Source: Thysanoteuthis rhombus
Taxonomy: Eukaryota; Mollusca; Cephalopoda; Oegopsida; Thysanoteuthidae
Reading direction: 5' to 3'
DNA length: 64,000 nt
Assembly (NCBI GenBank): GCA_963457665.1
Contig: OY735219.1
Span: 42,256,714 to 42,320,713 of the forward strand
Position numbers and translations under genes: made by a program. The notes under the pieces were generated by a model that was not told the origin of the DNA, did not search any database, and worked only from the letters and a program-made list of their open reading frames with translations. Shown piece after piece: positions 10,888 to 21,459 of this stretch (position 1 is the stretch's first letter; every line of letters begins with the position of its first letter).

Positions 10888-11062
10888 CTGCTTGAAGGAA
10901 AACAGTCAGTCTGGAGTAACGGGTATGATAGACGAATTTTTTTTACCCAAGCGGCAGAACAACAGTCGGTCAGAAGCGACGAATACAATAAAAGTATAAT
11001 TTTATGGCTCAAGTGGCAGAATAACAGTCAGTCCGAAGCGACGAATATGATCGAAGTAAAAT
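10888..11062. repeat. Tandem repeat, three copies of about 60-62 bp
   Basis: The phrase AACAGTCAGTC/AACAGTCGGTC occurs at 10901, 10961 and 11023, giving unit lengths of 60 and 62 bp. Each unit has a CAAG(C/T)GGCAGAA lead and a GAAGCGACGAATA tail; the first unit is most diverged. It lies immediately before the 106 bp repeat array. Confidence 0.8.
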
Positions 11063-11159
11063 TTAATGATGGGAGAAAAAATGAGATGGAGTGAGAGAAA
11101 AATACAAAAATACAAAAACATTGCCAATTCTATTTGATGTTATTTCTGCACGAAGAATG

Positions 11160-11825
11160 ACATTATGAAGATTGAAAAAAAAAGGGATGAAAAAAAGAAT
11201 GTGAAAATGGAAAAAGAAAAAATGAAGTATGAAAAAATGAAGAATAAAAAAATGAAAAATGAAATAATGAAGAATGAAAAAAATGGGAATGAAAAAAGGA
11301 AAAATGAAAAAATGAAAAAATAAACAATTGCAGAATGAAAAAATGATGAATAAAAAAATGAAAAATGAAATAATGAAGAATGAAAAAAATGGGAATGAAA
11401 AAAGGAAAAATGAAAAAATGAAAAAATAAACAATTGCAGAATGAAAAAATGAAGAATAAAAAAATGAAAAATGAAATAATGAAGAATGAAAAAAATAGGA
11501 ATGAAAAAATGAAAAATGAAAAAATGAAAAAATAAACAATTGCAGAATGAAAAAATGATGAATAAAAAAATGAAAAATGAAATAATGAAGAATGAAAAAA
11601 ATAGGAATGAAAAAAGGAAAAATGAAAAAATGAAAAAATAAACAATTGCAGAATGAAAAAATGATGAATAAAAAAATGAAAAATGAAATAATGAAGAATG
11701 AAAAAAATAGGAATGAAAAAATGAAAAATGAAAAAATAAACAATTGCAGAATGAAAAAATGATGAATAAAAAAATGAAAATGATGAATAAAAAAATGAAG
11801 AACGATAAAATGAAAAATAAACAAT
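11160..11825. repeat. Higher-order tandem repeat, 106 bp unit built from AATGAAAAA-type monomers
   Basis: Purine-rich array. The tag CAATTGCAGAATG recurs at 11325, 11431, 11537, 11643 and 11741, so the spacing is 106, 106, 106 and then 98 bp. Within each unit are about a dozen 7-10 bp monomers of the form (A)nATGAA. This is a two-level repeat. Because 106 is not a multiple of three and the reverse strand lacks stops, three long overlapping Phe/Ser/Ile-rich open frames appear on the minus strand; they are by-products of the repeat, not genes. Confidence 0.9.
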
Positions 11826-12006
11826 AGAAACACTTTATAAAAGTGCAAAATATTCTTATGTAAGGATCAACAAGAGGGAGTGGGCGTGGTAAACTCTGAC
11901 CACCAGACCAATCGGTAGCCAGACCTACATTCTCTGAATTCAAGTGTCTATGTGTTTGTGGGTGGGATGCATTTGTGGATTTTTTCTTTTTCTTTTTTTT
12001 TTACAG

Positions 12007-12169
12007 ATATTGATATGTATATAAAGAAATCGTTCGAGTGTTTCAATTGGAGAATTTGCTGTCGGAAGATCACAACTCACAGAAAAAAAAACGAATTAAT
12101 TCAACTCAAGTCCAACAATGCAAGCGTTTATATACCTGATGTTTTTATTTTCCATGTTAACGTGCACTT
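12007..12169 (+). CDS. Candidate signal-peptide exon (5' UTR plus 17 codons, phase-1 donor)
   Basis: The stretch is preceded by a strong 3' splice site: a pure pyrimidine run ending TTTTTTTACAG at 12006. An ATG at 12118 in a good context (CAACAATGC) opens 17 codons encoding a hydrophobic segment (M-Q-A-F-I-Y-L-M-F-L-F-S-M-L-T-C-T) typical of a signal peptide, followed by a consensus donor GTAAGT at 12170. The exon ends in phase 1, the same phase as the signal-peptide exon of the PGRP gene at 38863-38917 and compatible with PGRP exon 2 at 41972. It could be the first coding exon of an unseen secreted protein, or an alternative first exon of the PGRP gene across a 29.8 kb intron. Function not known; transcription not shown by sequence alone. 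Confidence 0.4.
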
Positions 12170-12174
12170 GTAAG

Positions 12175-12945
12175 TTTCTTTTTCGATTTTGTAAATCTTA
12201 ATTATTGAAAATGCTTTTTCATTTCCTAAAGATTCTCTATAAAGATTTCAAGACAACAGCAATAGTATTGTTTGCTGCCTTTCAACGTTGTTTTTGATTG
12301 AAATATCCATTTCCCTCATTACTCACATCGTGAGCGTTTCTTGATAATTCTTTACCGTAAAATTCGTGTTTTTTTTTTTCAATGGTGAAACTAATATAAA
12401 AAATAATTATTCAGGTGAAATACAAAAATAGCTATATTATAAGTACATTCTTGAATATTAAACTCTTTTGTTTGACAGGTTTTTCAAAAACTGTTTCATA
12501 ATTTAAAACCAATTTACAGAGGGGCTGTGCAAGAATTCAAAGCGCCCTAAGAAAGACTGGAAATTTAAGCACGGGTTTCATACTCACAAGTTGAGACTTG
12601 AAATTTGCGCCCCTGCTGGTTATATGATGACTATTCTTTTCATTTGGGGGGCACCATAGGACACTTGCGCCCTAGGTGACTGCTTAGATTCACCTAATGG
12701 ACGGACCAATCCTACTTTTACACATTTCAGGAGGATGTAATCTGTTATGAAAACAGTATTTATGGTTCTTAAAATTTAAATGAGGCATTTTTACTGAAAG
12801 AAGTCAGAAATAGTCTTTCATATTTTGTATCAATGGTCTAATCTACAAAGTACTAACAGAATGCATGCCTCTGCCTACGCCACTGCCAGGGGAGAGTAAT
12901 TCAGAAAATGCTCGATGATTTAAAAAAAAATAGAGCATGTAAATT
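12175..12945. other. No confident gene; contains a dispersed-repeat-like segment
   Basis: Follows the candidate exon and would be intronic if it is real. 12520-12720 is locally GC-richer, with GCGCCCTAAG and TTGCGCCCTAGGTGACTG boxes and the phrase GGACGGACCAATCCTA, a style typical of old transposon ends in animals. I could not assign a class. An acceptor-like TTTGACAG at 12479 leads to a frame that stops after seven codons. Confidence 0.35.
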
Positions 12946-12949
12946 GAAT

Positions 12950-13000
12950 GATATATTTACCGTGTAATATTTAAGATAAGTTTCGGTATAATATAACGCA
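12950..13000 (+). repeat. Family D element, right end only
   Basis: Contains the terminal block TTTACCGTGTAATATTTAAG followed by GATAAGTTT and TATAATATAACGCAATT, the same order as at the right end of the complete element at 60982-61291. The rest of the element is missing. It runs straight into (TAA)n and (AT)n. Confidence 0.55.
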
Positions 13001-13001
13001 A

Positions 13002-13021
13002 TTAATAATAATAATAATAAT

Positions 13022-13064
<43 letters not shown>
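13002..13064. repeat. (AAT)n then (AT)n microsatellite
   Basis: Compound microsatellite between the family D end and the SINE copy. Confidence 0.95.
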
Positions 13065-13065
<1 letters not shown>

Positions 13066-13277
13066 ATAGGAATAGGGCACTCCGATGGATGGGGAATGTA
13101 TGCTAAATAAATATAGCGCTTGAATTCAACCTTACTGACTGTCCAGTTCCGTGAAGCAGAGGTAGGATACCGGCCCCTGGGTTTAAACCGGAGGTTTCAA
13201 TCCTGCCTCGTGGTACTGTATAGGACAATGGATAGTCTATGGCCACATTGAAGAGTTGTAATACAACGAAACAGCTG

Positions 13278-13282
<5 letters not shown>
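13065..13282 (+). repeat. tRNA-like SINE (family E), copy 2
   Basis: The best-preserved copy. It begins CCATAGGAATAGGGCACTCC and holds an A-box-like GCAGAGGTAGGATACC (about 13156) and a B-box-like GGTTTCAATCC (about 13193), about 37 bp apart as in tRNA-derived SINEs. It ends near AACAGCTGTAA and passes into (TA)n. Non-coding. Confidence 0.75.

Positions 13283-13324
<42 letters not shown>
13283..13324. repeat. (TA)n microsatellite
   Basis: Right border of the SINE copy. A further (GT)n-rich stretch with GTATGTGTGTGAGTGT phrases follows at about 13420-13460. Confidence 0.95.
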
Positions 13325-13328
<4 letters not shown>

Positions 13329-13679
13329 CGTTTCTTAGAAGCTGAGCTCATTATATGATTTTTTTATGTATTTATATAATGTACCTGCTTAGTTACATAC
13401 ATATGCATTGTGATATAAGTGTATGTGTGTGAGTGTATGTGTGTGAGTGTGTGTGTGTCGAAAGTTTTCACACATATATGTACGTCAGAGTATGTGTGAA
13501 TGTCTAAATCCCTATATGTATATCAATCTTTTATTGATGAAGCTATATTCATTCGTGAGGTTTTATGTTTATTTTTTATTCTCTTTTATGAACACCCCAT
13601 TTCTCTAAGCAGACATCCTAAATTTAGCTCAAGGCATCCTCCAGATTGTCAATTTAGATGTTTTTTTGCGTGTTTAAAT

Positions 13680-13828
13680 TTGTGTCCAGAGTTGTCAATA
13701 TTTAAAAAAATTTATGATTTAAAGTCCAGTCTTGCCAATTGAGATGTTTTTTTTTAAATTTTGAATTCGAGTGTGACGTCCATAATCGAAAGATTGAAAA
13801 ATCAAATTTAAATTGGTAATCTTGCCTC
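13680..13828. repeat. Family G-like sequence
   Basis: Carries CCAGTCTTGCCAATTGAGAT near 13724 and an opposed AATTGGTAATCTTGCC near 13812, matching the ends of the elements at 8.7 and 46.5 kb. It shares an internal segment (TGACGTCCATAATCGAAAGA here, TGACAACCGGAATCGAAAAA at 1.37 kb) with the first kilobase of the window. Probably an old non-autonomous element. Confidence 0.4.
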
Positions 13829-13899
13829 CGACGAATAATCAAAGAAAAAGGAAATTAAATTTCGATTTAAAACAAGATGTCATTAATGATAAAGTTCTG

Positions 13900-14233
13900 T
13901 TGGGAACTGTGAACCAATACCGGCACCAAAACTGTCGAAATAGGTTTCTTCAGTTTTCAAATTGGTCTCGCTGTCTATGTATGTATCATGCGTACAGGCT
14001 GGAAATTTAAACATTTACTTTTTATGTCTTCAAAAGACGTTCTTTGATTTGTTTTTAAATTCATCCCTCATTCGGTTTTTTAGTTGGGGTTTCAGTTTTT
14101 AATGTAAGTTTACGCTAAATTGGCTCCTAGTTTGTGCCAATTGATTTTTTTGTTGTTGTTGGGAATACGGACCTTTTAGTGATTACTGCCCATCAAAAAG
14201 CGGAAGGAGTAAATTATAAGTTGATCAACTCTT

Positions 14234-14264
<31 letters not shown>

Positions 14265-14575
14265 GTCTTTTAACGTCCGTCATTGAACATAGACCTTCCC
14301 CAGGATTCGCCACAATTCCCTATCATGGGCATCGCGGAGCCAGTATTTCCTGAATCTGTCAAGTTCATCTCTCCATCTTGTGTTCTGTCGGCCTCAGTTT
14401 TTTATGTGATCTGTAGGGATCCATGTTGTGAGACGTGATGTCCATCGGTTGTCTTTCATTCTTGCAACATGGCCTGCCCATTGCCATTTGAGTTTTTTAA
14501 TAGTTTCGATGATGTCACGAACATGTTTTAATTAATCATCCCCAACACGGCATGCTGCCAAATAACCAATCCTAT
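13900..14575 (-). repeat. Dispersed family A element, copy 4, split by a LINE insertion
   Basis: Inverted family A sequence from about 13900 to 14235, then resuming at about 14526 with TTTTAATTAATCATCCCCAA and CGGCATGCTGCCAAA. The interruption is the 290 bp 3' end of the RTE-like LINE. The order shows that the LINE inserted after family A was already in place. Confidence 0.65.
14234..14525 (-). pseudogene. RTE-like LINE, 3' end with (ATC)n tail
   Basis: Minus-strand element, 5'-truncated. Its 3' tail is the run of about nine CAT/ATC units at 14236-14264 (GAT repeats in sense orientation), typical of RTE-type elements. Upstream in sense direction comes the segment encoding the C-terminal W-x-W-A-G-H-V-A-R-M-like region and a later R-D-A-H-D-R-E-L-W-R-like region, both decayed here. 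Inserted into family A copy 4. Confidence 0.75.
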
Positions 14576-14579
14576 TTAT

Positions 14580-15728
14580 CTTAGAAATAAATAGTACTTG
14601 AATGTTTCTTATGAAGGTGTACGGGGACGCATTGTCATTAAGATCGCAGCCTCTTTCAAGACATCAGCTTTTGTTCATTGGAGCCAAATTCTTAAAACCT
14701 AATTACATTTAATACTTGGAGATACCGACTGTTTTTAGTCATTGGAAATTATGTTTTTTCAGTAAAAAAATTACAATAATCTATTGAGCCTTTCTGAAAT
14801 GCAAAATTACAAGATTATTACAAAATTATAAGAATAATAGAAGTATTTTCATAAAGTAAGGTACAAATTAAGATTTTAATTTTCTTTGCAGCGTAATCAT
14901 TTTCTTCAGGAAACGTTGGAATTTTTTTATTTGCTTTTTTGTCTTAGTTTCGAGTAAGGCTATACAATTCTGCGTGCAAGTCGGAGAGGAAGCTGAACTT
15001 TAGGCCACTGTAGTATCAGCTTCAAGTTCCATTTGTTAAGCCAAATATGAGTCCTAGTCTCTGGTTAAATATCCATCTCAGCGAGTATCTGCCCCCAAAT
15101 CAAATATTTAATCAAGTTCTGTGTGTTGGCTCAATTTCTGGCTTGGGCTGACGGTAAACGCTAAGACCTTTTACTTGTTAAACTACAAAAATCCAAGCAA
15201 ATGCTATTTGGTAAGTTTAGTATGAAAACACAGACGCAGAGAAGTTTGAATGAAAAAATACCGCGAGTAAAAAGGATAAGATTAAGGTGAAAAGGACAAA
15301 AAAATTGGTCAAGTTCACAATGGTAGCCGAGGAAAAATTTGAACGAAACCACGCTGATTTGCATTCTTAAGAATTGAAGGACGACAACTTACTTCAAATA
15401 TGACTTAATTTGAAAATATTCATGCCATATTACGTAGAGATTTTCAATAAAAATTATACTATTACAATAATGAGAGAATAAACTAAAAATTTCATTTTCT
15501 TGACATTCATCGGGTATATGTCCTTGTTATTCTTACACACACACACACATATTGTGTTAAACATTGAGCATTGTGATAAACCTCTACAGTAGATCAGATT
15601 TGTTTTAATTCGTTTTCTGTTTGCTTCTCACAAATTAAGAATATATATATGTTTGTGTGTGTGTGTGAGTGTGTGTATAATTATGAATAAATGGACATAT
15701 TTGGCCCGACAAAATGAATTGCGTCTTA
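14580..15728. other. No gene seen
   Basis: AT-rich sequence without a supported gene. A short (AC)n run is at 15535-15550 and a short (GT)n run at 15650-15675. A minus-strand open frame of 67 codons at 15161-15364 has no recognisable features. Confidence 0.4.
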
Positions 15729-15732
15729 TTAT

Positions 15733-15866
15733 ATAGAAACTTATTTCAGGTAATCTCCTGTCGTTACACGGTTAATATATCCGTCACCCTTGACAGCGTA
15801 AATAGAATAAACAAGTGAGTGATATATTAACCATGTAACGACGGAAGATAATCTCAATTTTCTATC
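15733..15866. repeat. Family D inverted-terminus element, short copy without tRNA-like core
   Basis: Left terminus 15733-15779 and right terminus 15824-15866 are imperfect reverse complements (ATAGAAACTTATTTCAGG on the left against ATAGAAAATTGAGATTATC from the right, then GTCGTTACACGGTTAATAT). The centre keeps only CGTAAATAGAATAAAC, the inverse of the TTTATTCTATTTACG block that follows the tRNA-like core in the longer copies, so this copy appears to have lost the core. Confidence 0.7.
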
Positions 15867-15882
15867 AGATATAACATAATTT

Positions 15883-16062
<180 letters not shown>

Positions 16063-16067
16063 TTATT

Positions 16068-16167
<100 letters not shown>

Positions 16168-16204
16168 GGCCCACTTTCCGTAGAACTACACTTTCGCACA
16201 CCCG

Positions 16205-16330
16205 GCCATTGACATAACTAAAGTTCCAGAAAGACATGATGATATGTGGATCAACAAACTCAAAACTCTGTATTCTAATGGACTAAACACTAAATTTAAT
16301 AACCCTCACACAGATCTCTAAATCACAAAA
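16205..16330 (+). pseudogene. Retroelement protein fragment (W-I-x-x-L-K-T-L-Y type)
   Basis: One frame reads E-R-H-D-D-M-W-I-N-K-L-K-T-L-Y-S-N-G-L-N, which resembles the E-x-x-W-I-x-x-L-x-T-L-x-P-x-G-L-N segment found downstream of the reverse transcriptase in Penelope-like and some other retroelement proteins. Only about 40 codons are recognisable and they then run into stops. Class assignment is tentative. A C-homopolymer of about 13 bp follows at 16364. Confidence 0.35.
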
Positions 16331-16459
16331 CTCCAATTAACAATAACCTCACACCAACATCTACCCCCCCCCCCCCTCAGATGTATTCCGTACTGGGAAC
16401 TTCAAAGTCACTCAAACCCATAGCAAAATCCACATCAGCCAGTCATATCACTTGCTCAA

Positions 16460-16461
<2 letters not shown>

Positions 16462-16516
<55 letters not shown>
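16462..16516. repeat. (AT)n microsatellite
   Basis: About 55 bp of AT dinucleotide. Confidence 0.95.
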
Positions 16517-16520
<4 letters not shown>

Positions 16521-16977
16521 AATCTATTGTCCCATTTACAATGCGAATTTGATATGTTTCAAAATCGTGGAATTTTTCATAATTTAACCATCGCTTCCAT
16601 TTTCATAAGCATGATTCATTTCTTAATTTTTTTTTTGAATTGAAAAATCTAACGGTTAGTTTTTTTTAATTAGTATATTAAGACCATTGAGTTATCTCTC
16701 TTAGATTCAGGCTAGAGAGAAGGGGTAAATGAAGTATGCGATTACACTTTAGTGTCCTGTTTACATGATAGGTGTCCTGACTCGCATTTAGATATCCTGT
16801 TTATGAATTAATGTTTAAACTATCTTTTATCAATTAAATTCACTGGTTTATTATTTTGTTCTGTTAAAATATGAGTAGTTAAAATGAGAATTACCCTTTA
16901 ATTTTTTTTATTGTAAATATTTTCTAGCTTGTTTACTTTTTAATTCCGATTTTGAGACTCATGTTGTTTTTTGCCCA

Positions 16978-18005
<1,028 letters not shown>

Positions 18006-18011
18006 ATTTTA

Positions 18012-18138
18012 CAATGGAAAACGCCAGTGATGTCATAAATAGAATTTATTCTGACCATATTTATTCTTTGATGGAATATTTTTTACCTGAGTTCAAATTT
18101 TGATGCTACATTTGTTCAATTGTAATGATGGTGAGTTA
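18012..18138 (+). repeat. Dispersed family B element, copy 1
   Basis: Begins with TTTTACAATGGAAAACGCC, continues GTGATGTCATAAATAGAATT, TATTCTGACCATATTTATTC, and ends near TGTAATGATGGTGAG. The same 130-150 bp block occurs at 26.25, 42.22 (inverted), 46.23 and 54.05 kb (inverted). Non-coding; class unknown. Confidence 0.65.
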
Positions 18139-18199
18139 TAATAAAAACAAATATGTACAAATCCAGGAACAGCAAATTTTCCCTTTACTTAAATTTACC

Positions 18200-19400
18200 A
18201 TAGGTTGGGAACCCCTGAATGAGAGGACCATTATGGAACTTGAGACAAAAGAAAATCGTAAGGATTTGGTCGTGACAATTGACTGTCAAAAATAATTCCA
18301 TGGATTTTTTGAACCATTGTGTGGATATAATTGGGGTTAGGTAAATGGGGATATTTGATCGGAATCTTTCGTGAGACGAATGGTTTGTACGGTCATTTTG
18401 GCTGCTGGACCAAGTTCAGCGCGTTCTGGTGCATGAATTTAATTTTTGACCAGGTTCGGTCGACTTTCCCTTAATATGGCGACGGAATTGTTTTTTTTCC
18501 CCCAGAAATTGTCTGGATAATCCGCACCCATATCGTGTAATATGTCCTTTCTCAGGTTTTCGGAGTCACTGAATTTGAAAATGATCAAATGAGAACTATC
18601 AAACTATTCTTGTATAAAAAGCAAACACCTTTTTTAATCTATTTTTGCACCGAAAACGGTGTAGTCATACCCGAAGACAAAAATCTGCCCCATCGAAGAT
18701 CATAAAAACAATGAATCGATTTCATACAATTCATTGTCGCATTACATTCATCAATAGGCAGTCAAATTAATTTGAAATACGGCAGATAAAGCATTTCTGA
18801 TTGGGGTTCATCGTTGGTGAATTTTTCCATCTTATATTTTTCTTTCCGTTTTCATTCGTCTCATCTGTCGGATATGCGAGGCAATCTTTTTTCTTAGGGA
18901 ACGAAAATTCAACTAACAACTGCTTCTCATCCAGCTTAGACAGGACGTTTACAGCGTTGGGAGTCACAGGACCGACGTTCTCTTTCATCAACATCGTTTG
19001 CTTTTTTTAAAGCTTTTTAAAAAAAAAATTTCTGGAGAGCGAATTCCTTCTGGCTGCTTAGTAAAACCATTAATCTTTCTGATTTGTTCATTTTTTTTTC
19101 ATCTCAGCGACTCCGAACACTTAGAAAAACACCTATTACAATCCATGGGGTTTTCGAAAAAAGTCCGTTTTTAGCCGCCATAGTGAAAAAGTTCACTGAA
19201 TCATGCCAAAAAATTATTTTGTGCAGAAAATCCTACTGGATTCGTATTCAACACTCAAAATGTCCGTAGAAAATACCCGTTTTGAAAAAAAATTGATCTG
19301 GTTTGCCCATATATTGGACCATTGTGCGGATATTACGAATGGATTTTTGATAAGATTCATTAACATAAATTTGTGAATGTTAATTTTATTTCAACACAGT
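18200..19400. other. Diverged duplicated segments, direct and inverted
   Basis: GAACCATTGTGTGGATAT at about 18312 is matched by GGACCATTGTGCGGATAT at about 19315 (direct). TTCGGAGTCACTGAATTTG at about 18559 is matched in inverse orientation by TCAGCGACTCCGAACACT at about 19105. The motif GGTTGGGAACCCCTGAA near 18205 resembles an inverted hAT-type end. A minus-strand open frame of 75 codons (18767-18994) has no recognisable domain. Probably old mobile DNA. Confidence 0.35.
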
Positions 19401-19929
19401 CTCATTAATTTATGTACATGCACTTTTGACACGCACAGTTTTTTATTTGTCGGTTGCAGAGTTGCGTTTCTTGTAAAATCTAATTAGAGCGGACGTGCAC
19501 ATTCTTTGGTGTTTTTTATCGTTTTTAGCATCTCTTTTGTATGTTTCAGCCATTTTTAGACAGTTGAACTAGTGCGAATATACTTTTTGAGTTGGAAACT
19601 CTAGTTGGCTACAGATGCTACATGTATTGTAAGCCAATCGGGAGTGGCGAAACTTCGTTTGTCTATCTTTGCAGTAATGGAAATTATTTCTGCCAAATGT
19701 GTTTATGATTTAAACACAGGAACTTTCAGTTTGATGGTGAAATTAGATGCTATTTCATAGAGCGAAAAATTCTCGACTTCCGCCAGTTTTTTTCTTTCTT
19801 TCTTTTTTGAGATCACAGGAAAGTTGCCAACAGTATTCAGGAAAAGCAACATGCCATGTATTTGGTTCAAAGGATGGAGCCAAAATATCATGAACATCAA
19901 GCAAACAATGACAATTTGTTAAATCATAG

Positions 19930-20100
19930 TTAAAAATAAGGACCATAAGTTCAACGATGAGTCCACCGTTCATGATAGTAGCAGTAAAAGGTAGAAGTGT
20001 AGGAATAGGAGGAAGTGCAAGTAGTCTTTTGTTGATTCCACTGATTCTCATACTCGTGAAATATTACGCTATGAAAGATTCTGTAATTATTATTTTCAAT
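19930..20100 (+). repeat. Dispersed segment shared with 63.50-63.66 kb
   Basis: CCATAAGTTCAACGATGAGT here and CCATAAGTTCAATGATGAGT at 63.52 kb start a shared stretch of about 150 bp that ends with ATTATTTTCAATA/ATTATTTTCAATC. The open frame of 74 codons here (19957-20181) is not conserved in the other copy, so I do not treat it as a gene. Confidence 0.5.
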
Positions 20101-20104
20101 AAAA

Positions 20105-20885
20105 ATCGTAAATGGCCATTTTTTGGCGTTTTGGGTCTATTTTTAGCCTTCCCCCATCATGACACCATTAGAGGCTGGTGAAAAATTGATCGGAATAGAT
20201 TCTCTTTTAATGCATTATATCTTCGTATGACGTCACACCTTTTAATGACTATTCGCTCAGTCTGTCGGTCAGTTCCACTCGCGTTAAACAACGTATTGGT
20301 GGGCACAGCTAAGAAAAAACAATTCTTCTATTAGAAACAATTCCTTTCATGCATAAAAATCCATATCTTTAAGAACCAATAGCATGATGGGCTACATTTG
20401 TCCCATTAGCAATTCATATAGGGACAGACAGAAACTTTGGATTAGCAGATCACCTGAACTAAAATACAAACTTATTGTAGATTACATGCCACAAGGACGT
20501 CTCTGTTTGTGGTTTTAAAAGCTGGGAAATCTCATCTACTTCAACTTTCACGACACATACGTTCCATTGGGCTTGCGAAAGATAACAATATCACATATAA
20601 ATCCCAACATGAAAACATCGGGATGTATATGTCCCAAGAGATTCCAAAGGGTTAAAACTATTGTTGGGATTGACAGACCGACCGAATAGCGTTTAATAGA
20701 GATGTGTGGACACATTGAAAAACATTTCACATGTAACACTCTAATGCAAATATCAAAATGACCGCTTTGATCGATTGTCCAAATGTGAAATAAGCTTTTA
20801 TGAACGTATCTTTTATTTCAAATGTGAAAACAACAATACATAATAAATACAATTCAGTTAGCGTCGTAGGAATATTTTATTTAGA
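20105..20885. other. No gene seen
   Basis: A phrase GAGATGTGTGGACACA near 20700 recurs as GAGATGTGTAGACACA near 63790, so the 20 kb and 63 kb loci share more than one block. Nothing else recognised. Confidence 0.35.
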
Positions 20886-20889
20886 AATC

Positions 20890-21256
20890 CATGTTATGCT
20901 AATTATTTACGAAGCAATTATACGACCACATTTAGAGTATTGTGTACAGGCTTGGGTCCCACGTGCCTTTTTTATATAAGGGACAGTACGGAGAAAATTT
21001 GCCAGAATGATGCGCGACATAAGAGATTTAATTTACAAGGATAGACTAGAAAAGTTAGATGAGACTTCTTCATTTGAGAGGAGAACAAGGGGGAACTTGA
21101 TCGAAACTTTCAAGAAAATGAACGGTTTTGCAAATTATGGAATTCCAGTGTTTAAAAAGTTAGATAAGATGGCGAATTTACTGACTAGGTCTTCTAAAAA
21201 AACTAAGTCACAAAAACAAATTGATTTTTTCTCTTTTTTTATAAAAGAATTTTGAG
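20890..21256 (+). pseudogene. CR1/Jockey-type LINE, C-terminal fragment
   Basis: Read with one disruption near 20975: I-I-R-P-H-L-E-Y-C-V-Q-A-W, then A-R-M-M-R-D-I-R-D-L-I-Y-K-D-R-L-E-K-L, then F-E-R-R-T-R-G-N-L-I-E-T-F-K, then N-G-F and a K-S-Q-K-Q-I-D-F-F-S-F-F-I-K segment. This order is the conserved region downstream of the RT catalytic core in CR1/Jockey-group non-LTR elements. The final stop is at 21254. A more decayed copy is at 62045-62245. Confidence 0.7.
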
Positions 21257-21280
21257 GTACCGGAATGTTATGAAAAAATC

Positions 21281-21450
21281 ATCATTCTTTTATCGTCCGT
21301 CGTTGGTCATAGACCTTCCCCAGGATTCGCCATGCCTCTCTATCATGGGCGTCGCAGAGCCAATACTTTCTGAATTTGTCTAATTCGTCTCTCTATCTTG
21401 TATTCTGCCGGCATCGGTTTCGTATCTGATCGCTGGGGATTCATGTTGTG
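21281..21450 (-). pseudogene. RTE-like LINE, 3' end
   Basis: Contains CATAGACCTTCCCCAGGATT and TCTCTATCATGGGCGTCGCA, the two marker boxes of the family's 3' end, on the minus strand. Only a remnant tail (CATCATTC) remains. Lies 25 bp from the CR1-type fragment. Confidence 0.65.
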
Positions 21451-21459
21451 AGTTACAAT

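Noticed and set aside
11063-11943. Three long overlapping minus-strand open frames (160-267 codons) rich in Phe, Ser and Ile
   Set aside because: They exist because the 106 bp repeat lacks stop codons on that strand in any frame. They have no domain and no splice or start context, so no protein is claimed.
12480-12515. Acceptor TTTGACAG at 12479 as the next exon after the signal-peptide exon
   Set aside because: The resulting frame stops after seven codons, giving a 24-residue product that is almost only signal peptide.
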